A DNA stretch of 64,000 nucleotides, from positions 54,739 through 118,738 of the forward strand of contig CAZBSH010000001.1 of assembly GCA_964494645.1 (NCBI GenBank), read 5' to 3'. Source of the stretch: Christensenella sp964494645 (GTDB lineage: Bacteria; Bacillota; Clostridia; Christensenellales; Christensenellaceae). Under the pieces are notes generated by a model. That model was not told the origin of the DNA. It searched no databases and was given only the letters and a program-made list of their open reading frames with translations. The position numbers were made by a program, and so were the translations under genes. Shown here one piece after another: positions 16,091-24,701 of this stretch; position 1 is the stretch's first letter; each line of letters starts with the position of its first letter.

Positions 16091-17068
16091 TTAATCTGAT
16101 GGATTATTATCTTTGCCGGTGTCCTTATCATCAAAATTGAGACGCTTTTCTTCTAATACAAGAGGATAATTCATAACACGCTTATTGATCAACATAATAT
16201 ATTCTCCCAATAATCCGATGAAGAAAAGAATAACAGAACCGATAAAGAAGGTCGCAATCAGCAGTGGAGCGGTTCCGGCGGGATAGGCGTACCAATTGAT
16301 CAACTTTAAAATGAGATAAACGACCCCGGCAATAAAACTTGCGATGGCAAGAATAAAACCTGAAATGGTGGCAATGTGCAGCGGAAGGTCGGAATTAGAT
16401 GTAATGCCACGCATAGCCACGCTAAATAGATAAATAAAATTACTTTTTGATTTTCCGCTATGACGCTTCTGCTGTTCATATTCGATTTCTTTTCGCTCTG
16501 CGACATATTCGGGAATCATGCTTCGCATATAAATCAACGGATCATTCGTAGAACGGATCAGCTTCATAAACTTTTTATCATATAATCCAAACCCCGTAAA
16601 TTGATAGATTTGTTTTACATTGGAAATTTTGTCGAGTATTCTATAATAAAAACTTCTTAACCTATACATAAGCTTGTTTTCTTGACTCTTGCTTTTTACG
16701 CCAACGACTATTTTGTATCCGTCTTCCCATGCTTTTAAGAATTGAGGAATCATTTCAGGAGGATCCTGCAAATCACCGGCCATAATGATAGTACAATCTC
16801 CACGCGTCTGACGCAAAAGATGCAGCCCGGAGCGATGGCCAACGTTTGCTGCATTAAAAATGGCCTTTATATGCTTGTTATCAGCAGCGAGAAGCGCAAT
16901 GAGCTCACGCGTACCATCGGTAGATTTATTATCAGCAAAGACAATCTCGTAATCATAATAAGAAAAGTCTTTTGCAAATACATCGGTAATTTTTTGAACC
17001 AAAATACTGATGTTATCAACTTCGTTGAAAACAGGGATATTGATGCTGACCTTTTTTCTTTTTTTCAT
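16091..17068 (-). CDS. Polyprenyl-phosphate glycosyltransferase (GT2, GtrB/CsbB/DPM1-like)
   Basis: Transfers a sugar from a nucleotide donor to undecaprenyl phosphate on the inner membrane face. The GT2 catalytic domain (residues 1-220) has SINIPVFNEVDNI, FADNKSTDGT and the metal-binding MAGDLQDPPEMIP, plus QQKRHSGKSK near the membrane. Two transmembrane helices follow (about 230-252 and 267-292), the classic GtrB/CsbB layout. ATG 17068 is chosen because GGAG lies 6 bases ahead; a GTG at 17080 is in frame but lacks a ribosome site. It leads the operon with the SDR and TPP enzyme. In Bacillus, CsbB works with YfhO to glycosylate lipoteichoic acid, and a YfhO homologue is at 28303-31104. No GtrA is present; the DMT pair at 2.2-2.9 kb could flip the product. 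Confidence 0.9.
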   Translation of the reverse strand: MKKRKKVSINIPVFNEVDNISILVQKITDVFAKDFSYYDYEIVFADNKSTDGTRELIALLAADNKHIKAIFNAANVGHRSGLHLLRQTRGDCTIIMAGDLQDPPEMIPQFLKAWEDGYKIVVGVKSKSQENKLMYRLRSFYYRILDKISNVKQIYQFTGFGLYDKKFMKLIRSTNDPLIYMRSMIPEYVAERKEIEYEQQKRHSGKSKSNFIYLFSVAMRGITSNSDLPLHIATISGFILAIASFIAGVVYLILKLINWYAYPAGTAPLLIATFFIGSVILFFIGLLGEYIMLINKRVMNYPLVLEEKRLNFDDKDTGKDNNPSD

Positions 17069-17099
17069 GCTATTCTCCACAAATTATTTGCTTTTATTA

Positions 17100-17128
17100 A
17101 TTGTAGTATTTAAAGCAGGGTCTGTCAA
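17100..17128 (-). promoter_or_regulatory. Promoter of the GT2-SDR-TPP operon
   Basis: On the - strand a perfect TTGACA (17128-17123) is followed by a 17-bp spacer and TACAAT (17105-17100). This is 32 bases before the ATG at 17068. Confidence 0.85.
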
Positions 17129-17190
17129 TAAAGAGAAGGGCGTAGTACGCTTGACGAAGTTGGCAAATATGTGTATGATAAATGAAAATC

Positions 17191-17277
17191 TAAACAATTT
17201 CGCGCATGGTTTTTTCGCTCTCGCGTTTAAATCGGATGCGCTTTTTTATACCCTTTTTATTTGAACGAAATTGTTTA
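17191..17277. repeat. Inverted repeat in the divergent intergenic region
   Basis: TAAACAATTTCG (17191-17202) is perfectly inverted as CGAAATTGTTTA (17266-17277), with partial matching for six more bases outward and a 63-bp spacer. A second, nested inversion pairs GAACGAAA (17263-17270) with TTTCGTTC (17281-17288). The position between divergent transcripts suggests paired operator sites or a foldback element. No protein is known to bind it. Confidence 0.6.
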
Positions 17278-17325
17278 TCTTTTCGTTCGAAATGAGATGT
17301 ATATGATAAGGGAGAGGGTTTTATA

Positions 17326-18414
17326 ATGTTAGAATTGGAAAAAATAAAAAAACTGGAAGATAAAACGGAATTATTTCTAAGGAATTACAATAGAAGCAAT
17401 GCGATTGCTTTATATGGTGCGGGGAATTCAGGACATCATGTTATAAAATATTTGCGGAGTAAAGGGATTTCGCCCGTCGCGGTGATTGACTCTAATCCTG
17501 AAAAGTGGGGAAAATCATATTGTGATTGCCGGGTTTTATCTCTGAAACAAGCGCTTGATTCATATGCGAATCTGAATGTGTTTATTTCTGCGTCGACATT
17601 TGAAAGAGAAATTCGCGATGCGCTAAAAAAGATCATTCCGGAGGATAGGATACATTTTTTTGAATATGAACGGCTTTTTTACTGTGAAATACCGGAATAT
17701 CGGAATTTTGTATCGGACCATATTCAAGATCTATTGTTTGTATATGAGAATTTGTCGGATCAGTGTTCTCAACAGACAATGGAAGAGATAGTTAATCTTT
17801 GGTGCAGTGCGGATCCCAAACATCTCGAGAAGATTTATGCGCCGGACCAATATTTCCCAAACGACATTATTCAATTGACTGAACATGAGAGTTTCGTTGA
17901 TTGCGGGGCGTTTACCGGAGATACATTTGAGCAGTTTTATGAGCAGGTTGGCGGGAAATATGATCATTATTATGGGCTGGAACCGCAAAAGGAGTGTTAT
18001 GCGGAGTTAAAGCTTGCGTGTGGAACGGATGAAAGGAATTGTATTTTTACATGCGGCGCTTCAGACCGAAAAGAGCAACTGCGGTTTAGTAATGATTTTG
18101 ATAAAGGGCATGCTACTGTTACGAATGGGGGAGAGACGATGATTGATGTTTGTCCGATTGATGAATTGATCAGTGACAAGGGCAAGGTCACTTTTATCAA
18201 AATGGATATTGAAGGAAGCGAATTAAAAGCGTTGCGTGGTGCGGAAAAAACAATTATCAATCACAAGCCTAAACTTGCAATCTGCGTTTATCACAGAATG
18301 ACGGATATGGTGGAGATCCCTAAATATATTATGGGGCTAGGATTGAATTATCGATACTATATCCGCCATCATCAAAGGTTTGCGGGTGTGGAAACTGTTT
18401 TTTATGCAGTGTGA
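17326..18414 (+). CDS. FkbM-family methyltransferase with N-terminal Rossmann module
   Basis: A 362-residue cytoplasmic protein. Residues 20-115 form a nucleotide-binding-like module with ALYGAGNSGHHVIKYL and VIDSNPEKWGK, similar to N-terminal domains of sugar-modifying enzymes. The C-terminal half is an FkbM-type SAM-dependent methyltransferase with FVDCGAFTGDTFEQF (motif I), YYGLEPQKECY (acidic end of strand 2) and FIKMDIEGSELKALRGAE. FkbM enzymes mostly O-methylate sugars, so it may methylate a glycan residue. The start has a GGGAGAGG site. It is monocistronic: the inverted-repeat region lies upstream and a terminator follows. The exact acceptor cannot be predicted. Confidence 0.85.
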   Translation: MLELEKIKKLEDKTELFLRNYNRSNAIALYGAGNSGHHVIKYLRSKGISPVAVIDSNPEKWGKSYCDCRVLSLKQALDSYANLNVFISASTFEREIRDALKKIIPEDRIHFFEYERLFYCEIPEYRNFVSDHIQDLLFVYENLSDQCSQQTMEEIVNLWCSADPKHLEKIYAPDQYFPNDIIQLTEHESFVDCGAFTGDTFEQFYEQVGGKYDHYYGLEPQKECYAELKLACGTDERNCIFTCGASDRKEQLRFSNDFDKGHATVTNGGETMIDVCPIDELISDKGKVTFIKMDIEGSELKALRGAEKTIINHKPKLAICVYHRMTDMVEIPKYIMGLGLNYRYYIRHHQRFAGVETVFYAV

Positions 18415-18435
18415 GATTCAATAATAAAGTCACTT

Positions 18436-18462
18436 AATAGCGTCTGATCAGGCGCTATTTTT
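18436..18462 (+). terminator. Terminator of the FkbM gene
   Basis: AATAGCGTCT (18436-18445) pairs with AGGCGCTATT (18450-18459) with one G-T pair around a 4-base loop, followed by a T-run. Confidence 0.85.
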
Positions 18463-18544
18463 ATTTCGAAAATAAAGGAGTACGAACGAGGTATACATAG
18501 GCATGTAAAGGCGAGATAGCTGGTTTTTGGAGGAGGGAGGACAT

Positions 18545-18573
18545 TTGACTAGAAGTATCTGCCATGCTAAAAT
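18545..18573 (+). promoter_or_regulatory. Promoter of the nonulosonate operon
   Basis: TTGACT (18545-18550), a 17-bp spacer ending in TGC, then TAAAAT (18568-18573) with an extended -10. The first gene of the long overlapped operon starts at 18611. Confidence 0.8.
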
Positions 18574-18610
18574 ATGATATGAATAGGGAATAAATACGGG
18601 GGATATATCT

Positions 18611-19885
18611 TTGAGATATGGTAAAATATCTTTACTGACAGATCAGGTGGATCACATTAACTACGGAGATGTCGTACAGGATTTTGCGTGTGAATATTTA
18701 TTAAGTTTAATAGGCATCCAACAAGAAGAAATGATTGAAATACCGATTGCGCAGTCTGCATCTTATGATGGCGAGTATGTGATCGTTCCGATTTATAATG
18801 CAATGCTAGATGGATACTATTCCGGGGAGCATCGGTTTTCCGAAAGGATTATCCCGGTGTTTTTAGGTTTTACCACCGATCTTGCTTGTCTGCCCAATGA
18901 GATGTGCGCTTATTTGAAAAGATACGAACCCATTGGGTGTAGGGATGAATATACGTTTCGTTTGTTAAGGCGATACGGTATTTACGCATATATGGGCGGT
19001 TGTATTACAACGATTCTCCCTTCGCGTGACCATACGCCTGAAAAACCAAGCGTTTTTCTGGTGGATGTACCAAGAGAGCTGATCCCTCATATCCCGCAAC
19101 AGTATCATTCAGTGACGAAGGAAATCACACAAACGGCAACGTTTCCTATGACGCAGGATACGCAAGAGCAACGTCGGAAGATCAGGGAAGCCGCGCGAGC
19201 ATTCTATCAAAAGTATCACGATGAAGCGACGCTGGTTGTTACTTCAAAACTACATTCCGCACTTCCGTGTTTGGCAATGGGCATTCCGCTGATTTTGGCG
19301 AGAGACGAGATGTGGAAGACGTTCACCTTTGTGGACGCATATACAAATATTTATTTAGAAGAGGAATTTGGGAAGATTAATTGGAACCCGGAACCGATAG
19401 CGTGGGATAAAATCCGTGAGCAGAGTCTGCAGGTGTTTAAAAAACGATTATTAGAAGCGCAGGAACGGTTTGGCACAATTTGTGACCTTAGTTTTTTTTA
19501 TGAAACAAGAAACAAGAAGTATACTGCGAGCGACTTTGAAGAACGTATCGAGAGTTTAGTAGCTTGCATCAGGCAAAACAAATCACAAGATTTTAAGTAC
19601 ATTATTTGGGGCGCGGGAGTACGTGGACATATGGTGTATGCTCGTTTGAAAAACGAGTTTCCCCAAGCTTCATTTTTGACATATGTAGACGGATTAAAGC
19701 AAGGGAAGTTGGATGATGTCGAAATTAAAGGCATCGATGAAATTGAGCGACATCAGGATGCATATATTATTATATGTAATAATACCGGCGAACAAGAAGC
19801 GGTAGAAAAAATGGAGAAAATGGGAAAAGAATATAAAAAAGATTATTTTTCTACGAATAAAAAGAAAGACATGGGCAGTATATGA
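18611..19885 (+). CDS. Polysaccharide pyruvyltransferase family protein with C-terminal Rossmann-like module
   Basis: A 424-residue protein. The first ~300 residues match the polysaccharide pyruvyltransferase fold: YGDVVQDFACEYLL near the N-terminus, GCRDEYTFRLLRRYGI, a GGCITTILPSR segment and TSKLHSALPCLAMGIPLI. Members transfer ketal pyruvate from PEP to sugars or act as related glycosyl or phosphate-handling enzymes. The last ~90 residues add a module with YIIWGAGVRGHMVYARL and TYVDGLKQGKLDD, related in pattern to the N-terminal module of the FkbM protein. The start is TTG 18611, 8 bases after GGGGG. Its stop overlaps the next start (ATGA). It opens the operon that continues through legG. 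Pyruvylation of the glycan is likely but not certain. Confidence 0.82.
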   Translation: MRYGKISLLTDQVDHINYGDVVQDFACEYLLSLIGIQQEEMIEIPIAQSASYDGEYVIVPIYNAMLDGYYSGEHRFSERIIPVFLGFTTDLACLPNEMCAYLKRYEPIGCRDEYTFRLLRRYGIYAYMGGCITTILPSRDHTPEKPSVFLVDVPRELIPHIPQQYHSVTKEITQTATFPMTQDTQEQRRKIREAARAFYQKYHDEATLVVTSKLHSALPCLAMGIPLILARDEMWKTFTFVDAYTNIYLEEEFGKINWNPEPIAWDKIREQSLQVFKKRLLEAQERFGTICDLSFFYETRNKKYTASDFEERIESLVACIRQNKSQDFKYIIWGAGVRGHMVYARLKNEFPQASFLTYVDGLKQGKLDDVEIKGIDEIERHQDAYIIICNNTGEQEAVEKMEKMGKEYKKDYFSTNKKKDMGSI

Positions 19886-20889
19886 AAGCTAAGATACAGG
19901 CGAAGATGGATTTATCCAACAGGACGCGTTTGGAGACGGTTATTCCGTTGAAAACACCCTATACGATTACAATCGAACCGACCAATCTTTGTAATTTAAG
20001 ATGTGTTTTTTGCTACCAGCATAATAAGACCGCGATGAAAGAAGCCGAGTTGCAGATGGGATACATGGATTTCGATTTGTATAAAAAGACGATTGATGGG
20101 ATGAAAAACTTTCCTCAAAAAGTGAAGAAACTGAAATTTGGTGGTTTTGGAGAGCCCTTGCTGCATCCCGAGTTTCCCAAGATGATAGAATACGCGAAGA
20201 GGTGTGGAGTTGCGGAGAAGATTGATCTCTTTACAAACGGTCTGCTTTTGACGAAGCAAAAAAGCCTTGATTTGGTGAACGCAGGTTTGGATTGGATGAA
20301 TGTTTCCGTCAACGGGATCAGTGCGGAAGATTATCAAAAAAATTGTAATGCTACAATAAATATGGAGCAATTTCTTTCGGAGTTGTCGTATTTATATGAT
20401 AATCGCAAACAATTGTTTGTTTATGTAAAATTGGGAGACAATGGGTATACCGATCAGCAAAAGCAGCAATTTTATAATATGTTTGGCGATATATGCGACG
20501 AAATATATATTGAACCGATCGCGCAGAATGTGTGGGTCGATATTGATTCTCACTCTGAAAATAACGAAACGGACATTGCGGGGAATGCTGTAGCGTATCG
20601 ACATGTTTGCACAATGATTTTTACAAGTCTTATTTTAACCAGCAACGGACAAGCGGTGGCATGTTGCGCTGATTGGAAGAAAAAATATGTGATTGGAGAT
20701 GTAAGGGAGCAGAGTATACAAGAAATATGGAATGGTGAGCCGCTGAGAAAGCTTAGAGTGATCAATCTTTTGAAGCAAAGAAATCAATATGATCTTTGTA
20801 AAGACTGTAACATCCCGATGGTATTCACGCCGGATGATGTGGATGCGTATGCGGAAGAACTGCTTAAGAAATTCGAGGTGCAAAATTGA
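19882..20889 (+). CDS. Radical SAM/SPASM domain protein
   Basis: A 335-residue enzyme with the 4Fe-4S cluster motif CNLRCVFC (CxxxCxxC, residues ~34-41) inside TIEPTNLCNLRCVFCYQ, and the FGGFGEPLLHPEF segment that contacts SAM. The C-terminal SPASM-type region has ACCADWKKKY and a final CKDC, giving cysteines for one or more auxiliary clusters. Such enzymes oxidise, epimerise or modify peptides and small molecules. In glycan loci some act on sugar nucleotides or aminoglycoside-like compounds. It is embedded by 4-base overlaps between the pyruvyltransferase-family gene and legB, so its product is probably needed for the same glycan. The reaction cannot be told from sequence. Confidence 0.9.
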   Translation: MKAKIQAKMDLSNRTRLETVIPLKTPYTITIEPTNLCNLRCVFCYQHNKTAMKEAELQMGYMDFDLYKKTIDGMKNFPQKVKKLKFGGFGEPLLHPEFPKMIEYAKRCGVAEKIDLFTNGLLLTKQKSLDLVNAGLDWMNVSVNGISAEDYQKNCNATINMEQFLSELSYLYDNRKQLFVYVKLGDNGYTDQQKQQFYNMFGDICDEIYIEPIAQNVWVDIDSHSENNETDIAGNAVAYRHVCTMIFTSLILTSNGQAVACCADWKKKYVIGDVREQSIQEIWNGEPLRKLRVINLLKQRNQYDLCKDCNIPMVFTPDDVDAYAEELLKKFEVQN

Positions 20890-21863
20890 AAGTATTAGTC
20901 ACAGGTGCCGATGGGTTCATTGGAAGCCACTTAACGCAGCAGCTTTTATATGCAGGGCATGAAGTAACAGCCTTCGTATATTATAATTCTTTTAATTCTT
21001 ATGGCTGGGTGGATACCTTTTCAAAAGAAGAGTTGTCACAGATCAATGTGATTGCCGGGGATATACGTGATCCGTATTTTGTGAAGCATTCCATGAAAGA
21101 TATGGACTGTGTATTTCATTTAGCGGCGCTCATTGCAATCCCGTTCAGTTACACTGCGCCGGATGCTTATGTTGATACGAACATAAAGGGAACGCTTAAT
21201 ATTTTAAATGCCGCAAGAGAGTTGGAGACAAAAAGGATATTGGTAACTTCGACTTCCGAAGTTTACGGAACGGCACAGTTTGTTCCGATCACTGAGCAAC
21301 ATCCATTTCAGGGACAATCGCCTTATTCTGCGTCAAAAATTGGCGCGGATAGAATGGCGGAAGCATATTATAGAAGTTTTGATATACCGGTCACGATTGT
21401 ACGGCCATTTAACACTTACGGACCGAGGCAGTCCGCGCGAGCGGTCATACCAACTATTATTTCGCAGTTGCTTGCAGGCAAAACCGAGATCAAGTTAGGG
21501 GCGCTGACACCGACGCGGGATTTTGTTTTTGTCAAGGACACCGCACAAGGTTTCATGGAGCTTGCAGCATGTGATGCGGCAATCGGTAAAGAAGTGAATA
21601 TTGCGACCGGGTATGAAATATCGATCGGCGAGTTGGCGCGCGAAATGATTACGCAAATTAATCCATCTGCGGAAATTGTGTGTGATGAACAAAGGTTAAG
21701 ACCAAAGAACAGCGAAGTGGAAAGATTATTAGGCGACAATTCTTTGTTATATTCGCTTACTCAATTTAAGCCGGAGATAACGATCAGTCAAGGGATAGAG
21801 CAAACCATCGCATTTATCCGAGAGCATCAGGATCGATATAAGAGCGATATCTATAATGTGTGA
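20886..21863 (+). CDS. legB: Nucleotide-sugar 4,6-dehydratase, LegB-like
   Basis: A 325-residue extended SDR that would remove water from GDP- or UDP-GlcNAc to give the 4-keto-6-deoxy intermediate of legionaminic acid synthesis. It has VTGADGFIGSHL at the N-terminus, the LegB-like TAFVYYNSFNSYGWVD stretch (residues ~30-45), a catalytic serine/threonine in STSEVYG and the active-site pair in SPYSASKIGAD. The late motifs RPFNTYGPRQSARAVIP and ATGYEISIGELA are typical. It starts at TTG overlapping the upstream stop. Adjacency to legC, a ptmE-like transferase, legI and legG makes the legionaminate assignment strong. The preference for GDP rather than UDP is inferred from the ptmE-like neighbour. 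Confidence 0.88.
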   Translation: MKVLVTGADGFIGSHLTQQLLYAGHEVTAFVYYNSFNSYGWVDTFSKEELSQINVIAGDIRDPYFVKHSMKDMDCVFHLAALIAIPFSYTAPDAYVDTNIKGTLNILNAARELETKRILVTSTSEVYGTAQFVPITEQHPFQGQSPYSASKIGADRMAEAYYRSFDIPVTIVRPFNTYGPRQSARAVIPTIISQLLAGKTEIKLGALTPTRDFVFVKDTAQGFMELAACDAAIGKEVNIATGYEISIGELAREMITQINPSAEIVCDEQRLRPKNSEVERLLGDNSLLYSLTQFKPEITISQGIEQTIAFIREHQDRYKSDIYNV

Positions 21864-21871
21864 GGTATGAA

Positions 21872-23011
21872 ATGATCCCATTGTGTGTGCCAAATCTGGC
21901 GGAGAATGAAAAAAAATATTTGGATGAATGCGTGGATTCAACTTTTGTTTCAAGCGTGGGACCGTTTGTAGGACAGTTCGAACGCGAAATTGCAAAAGCT
22001 GCGGGAGTTCCTTATGCGATGGCAACTTCGGCGGGGACAACAGCCTTGCATATCGCGTTGGTGGCATGCGGCGTTAAAAGAGACGATTTGGTGATCATTC
22101 CGTCGTATACCTTTATTGCGACTGCGAATGCGGTTGCGCATTGTGGTGCGCAACCGCTTTTGGTAGACATGGAGCGATCTAGTTGGACGATGGATGTTTC
22201 TCTTTTGGAAGAGGAGCTTGGGAAAAATACAGAAATTAGAAATGAGCAGGTGATTTATTGCCCAACAGGGCAGCGGATTGCGGCAATAATGCCTGTGTAT
22301 ACGCTGGGTAATGTAGCGAAAATGGATATACTGAGTGGGCTTGCGCAGCAGTATGGTCTGCCGGTGATTGCAGACGCCGCAGCGGCAATCGGTGCGACCG
22401 ATCGGGGCAGACCGATTGGAGAGCTGGCAACCGCCACTGTATTTTCGTTCAATGGGAATAAAACAATTACGAGCGGCGGCGGCGGAGCGGTGGTGAGCGC
22501 AGATCAGGCACTTTCAGAGCGAATCAGGCATTTGCTTTCTACTGCGCGAATTGGGACAGAATATACGCATGATATGGTTGGATATAATTATCGCATGACC
22601 AATATTGCAGCGGCTGTCGGTTTGGCGCAAATTGAACAGCTTGATAAATTTGTTGCCAAGAAAAGGGAAATTCGTTCATTTTATAATGATGCGTTCAAAG
22701 ACTCCGAAAAATGCGAATTATTTCCAGATCAGGATGGTGAAAGTGTATGCTGGTTTTCCGGAATTTTGTTGGAAAGCGAGACGGCGGTGCGACACTTGTG
22801 TAAGGTGCTTGCTGCACATGAAATAGAAGCACGAACATTTTGGAAACCTATGCATTTGCAGCCGCCATATAAAGACTGTATGCGTACCGGCATGGATTGC
22901 TGCGAAAACCTTTGGAGCAGGGTGCTGACGCTGCCGTGTTCTACGGGCATTACATACGAGGAACTCGAGAAAGTTTGCGCTGCGGTAAAAGAAGGAATGA
23001 AAGTGTTATGA
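21872..23011 (+). CDS. legC: Sugar-nucleotide aminotransferase, LegC-like
   Basis: A 379-residue PLP-dependent DegT/DnrJ/EryC1-family aminotransferase that would put an amino group on C4 of the keto sugar made by LegB. The N-terminus MIPLCVPNLAENEKKYLDEC matches the LegC pattern. ATSAGTTALHIAL binds PLP phosphate, DAAAAIGA carries the PLP-binding Asp, and FSFNGNKTITSGGGG contains the Schiff-base lysine. ATG 21872, with GAGG 6 bases ahead, is preferred over GTG 21860. Its stop overlaps the next start. Two similar aminotransferase families act in pseudaminic acid synthesis, but the neighbouring genes favour legionaminate. Confidence 0.9.
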   Translation: MIPLCVPNLAENEKKYLDECVDSTFVSSVGPFVGQFEREIAKAAGVPYAMATSAGTTALHIALVACGVKRDDLVIIPSYTFIATANAVAHCGAQPLLVDMERSSWTMDVSLLEEELGKNTEIRNEQVIYCPTGQRIAAIMPVYTLGNVAKMDILSGLAQQYGLPVIADAAAAIGATDRGRPIGELATATVFSFNGNKTITSGGGGAVVSADQALSERIRHLLSTARIGTEYTHDMVGYNYRMTNIAAAVGLAQIEQLDKFVAKKREIRSFYNDAFKDSEKCELFPDQDGESVCWFSGILLESETAVRHLCKVLAAHEIEARTFWKPMHLQPPYKDCMRTGMDCCENLWSRVLTLPCSTGITYEELEKVCAAVKEGMKVL

Positions 23012-24060
23012 AAACAGAGCGAAGCAAATATGTGGTATCGCCGGAAATATCAGTACGAGAAGCAATACAGGCGATTGAAGCGAATGGGAAAAAGGCAGTT
23101 TTTGTGCTGGATGACGATAGCATTTTACTGGGATTATTTTCGGATGGCGATATGCGGAAATATATTCTAAAGGGTGGCGATCTTAGTGCGCCTGTAAAGA
23201 ATGCCATGAATCAGCATCCGATTGTATATCGCGATAGAGATATTATGCTGCAGGAGATGAAATATGAGCGCAGGGTGGTTTTTCCATTGGTTGACGAACA
23301 AAACCACTTGGTGGACGCGGTTTTTTGGAATGATTTTGAGAAAAAAACAGTCTCCAGGTCGCTATCGGAAATACCGCTTGTGATTATGGCCGGGGGGAAA
23401 GGGACAAGACTGAAACCGTACACGAATATTTTGCCGAAGGCGCTGGTCCCGATTGGAGATGTTACGATTACAGAGCGTATTATCAACCAATTTCTTAATT
23501 ATGGGTGCAAAAATGTTTCCATTATACTGAATCATAAAAAAAATATGATCAAAGCATATTTTAATGAAGTTGAGAAGGTTTATGATATGCACTATGTGGA
23601 GGAAGAAGAACCGCTTGGAACCGGCGGCGGGATCGGATTGCTTCGTGACAGTATGGAAGGGAGTTTTTTTGTATCAAATTGTGATATTTTGGTGGATACG
23701 GATTATGGTTATTTATATAACTATCATAAAGAAAAAGGGAATAAGATTACCGTTGTATGTGCGATGAAAAATGTGATAATGCCCTATGGTATTATGGTGC
23801 TTGATGAAAATGAATGTATCAAAGACATTGCCGAAAAACCAACACAATCGTTTTTGACCAACACAGGTTTTTATTTGTTGGAACCGGACGTTTTTTCATA
23901 TATTGAAGAAAATGAGAAAATTGATATTACAGGCGTTATTTTGCGAATGTCGCGCGCGGGTGAAAAGGTGGGGGTTTATCCTGTTTCGGAAAAATGCTGG
24001 ATGGATATGGGACAGATCGGTGAGATGGAGCGTATGTTAAAAGAGTTAGGGGAACTATGA
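23008..24060 (+). CDS. ptmE: CBS-domain nucleotidyltransferase, PtmE-like
   Basis: A 350-residue protein with two CBS motifs (residues ~1-120, including FVLDDDSILLGLFSDGDMRKYI) followed by a sugar nucleotidyltransferase domain starting MAGGKGTRLKPYTNILPKALVPIGDVTI. PtmE of Campylobacter makes GDP-glucosamine for the GDP branch of legionaminic acid synthesis, and this protein has the same domain order. FVSNCDILVDTDY provides the metal-binding Asp. ATG 23008 overlaps the legC stop; the in-frame upstream extension to 22897 lies inside legC and is discarded. The CBS part may sense nucleotides. A guanylyl- versus cytidylyl-specificity cannot be decided by eye, so this gene could instead fill another activation step. 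Confidence 0.85.
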   Translation: MKTERSKYVVSPEISVREAIQAIEANGKKAVFVLDDDSILLGLFSDGDMRKYILKGGDLSAPVKNAMNQHPIVYRDRDIMLQEMKYERRVVFPLVDEQNHLVDAVFWNDFEKKTVSRSLSEIPLVIMAGGKGTRLKPYTNILPKALVPIGDVTITERIINQFLNYGCKNVSIILNHKKNMIKAYFNEVEKVYDMHYVEEEEPLGTGGGIGLLRDSMEGSFFVSNCDILVDTDYGYLYNYHKEKGNKITVVCAMKNVIMPYGIMVLDENECIKDIAEKPTQSFLTNTGFYLLEPDVFSYIEENEKIDITGVILRMSRAGEKVGVYPVSEKCWMDMGQIGEMERMLKELGEL

Positions 24061-24701
24061 AACAAGGAATTATTGTGTTTGGATGTGGGGATCACGCAAA
24101 AAGTGTGATTGACTGTATAAAGACGCAGAACATGTATGATATTGCCGCGATTGTGGGAAGTGATGAAGACGTTGGGCGAACAGTATGTGGGATGGAAATA
24201 TGTTATACAGACGACGATTTGAGCACGCTTTTTGATCAGGGAATCCGTAAAGCTTTTGTAGCAATTGGAAGTATTGAGTGTGCTCCTGTTCGTAAGAAAG
24301 TTTGGAACAAAGCGAAGCAAGAAGGATTTTCCTTTGTGAATATTATCGATAAAAGCGCGATTGTTTCTTCAAGTGTACTTTTAGGAGAAGGAATATTGAT
24401 CGGAAAGGGTTGTGTGGTCAATGCGGATGCGGAGATTGGCAATATGGCAATCCTGAATTCCGGAAGTGTTGTGGAGCATGATTGTAAAATTGGTTGTTTT
24501 ACACATATTGCGCCGGGAGCGGTATTGTGTGGCCGTGTAGAGATAGGGAATGGGACGTTTATTGGTGCAAATTCAACAATAGCACATTGTATCAGGGTTG
24601 GGAATGATTCTTTGATTGGTGCAGGAAGCGTTGTAATCAAGAATATTGGAGACCATAAAAGGGCATATGGAAATCCATGCAGGGAGACAGGCATATATTG
24701 A
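24057..24701 (+). CDS. neuD: Sialic-acid O/N-acetyltransferase family protein, NeuD/PglD-like
   Basis: A 214-residue acetyltransferase. The N-terminal third is a Rossmann-like substrate-binding domain (GIIVFGCGDHAKSVIDCI, about residues 4-21). The rest is a left-handed beta-helix with hexapeptide repeats such as VLLGEGILIGKGCVVNADAEIG and ends GNPCRETGIY. The catalytic histidine is in SGSVVEHDCKIG. PglD/NeuD-type proteins acetylate 4-amino sugar nucleotides or sialic acids. In this place it is the best candidate for the N-acetylation after LegC. It is coupled by 4-base overlaps on both sides. Confidence 0.87.
   Translation: MKQGIIVFGCGDHAKSVIDCIKTQNMYDIAAIVGSDEDVGRTVCGMEICYTDDDLSTLFDQGIRKAFVAIGSIECAPVRKKVWNKAKQEGFSFVNIIDKSAIVSSSVLLGEGILIGKGCVVNADAEIGNMAILNSGSVVEHDCKIGCFTHIAPGAVLCGRVEIGNGTFIGANSTIAHCIRVGNDSLIGAGSVVIKNIGDHKRAYGNPCRETGIY

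Noticed and set aside
17191..17277. Ends of an insertion sequence
   Set aside because: The enclosed 63 bases cannot encode a transposase, and no target-site duplication was seen. It is better treated as a regulatory or foldback repeat.
22897..23007. N-terminal extension of the ptmE-like gene
   Set aside because: The extra 37 codons lie in the 3' end of legC in another frame and do not look like CBS sequence. ATG 23008 with the ATGA overlap fits the operon.
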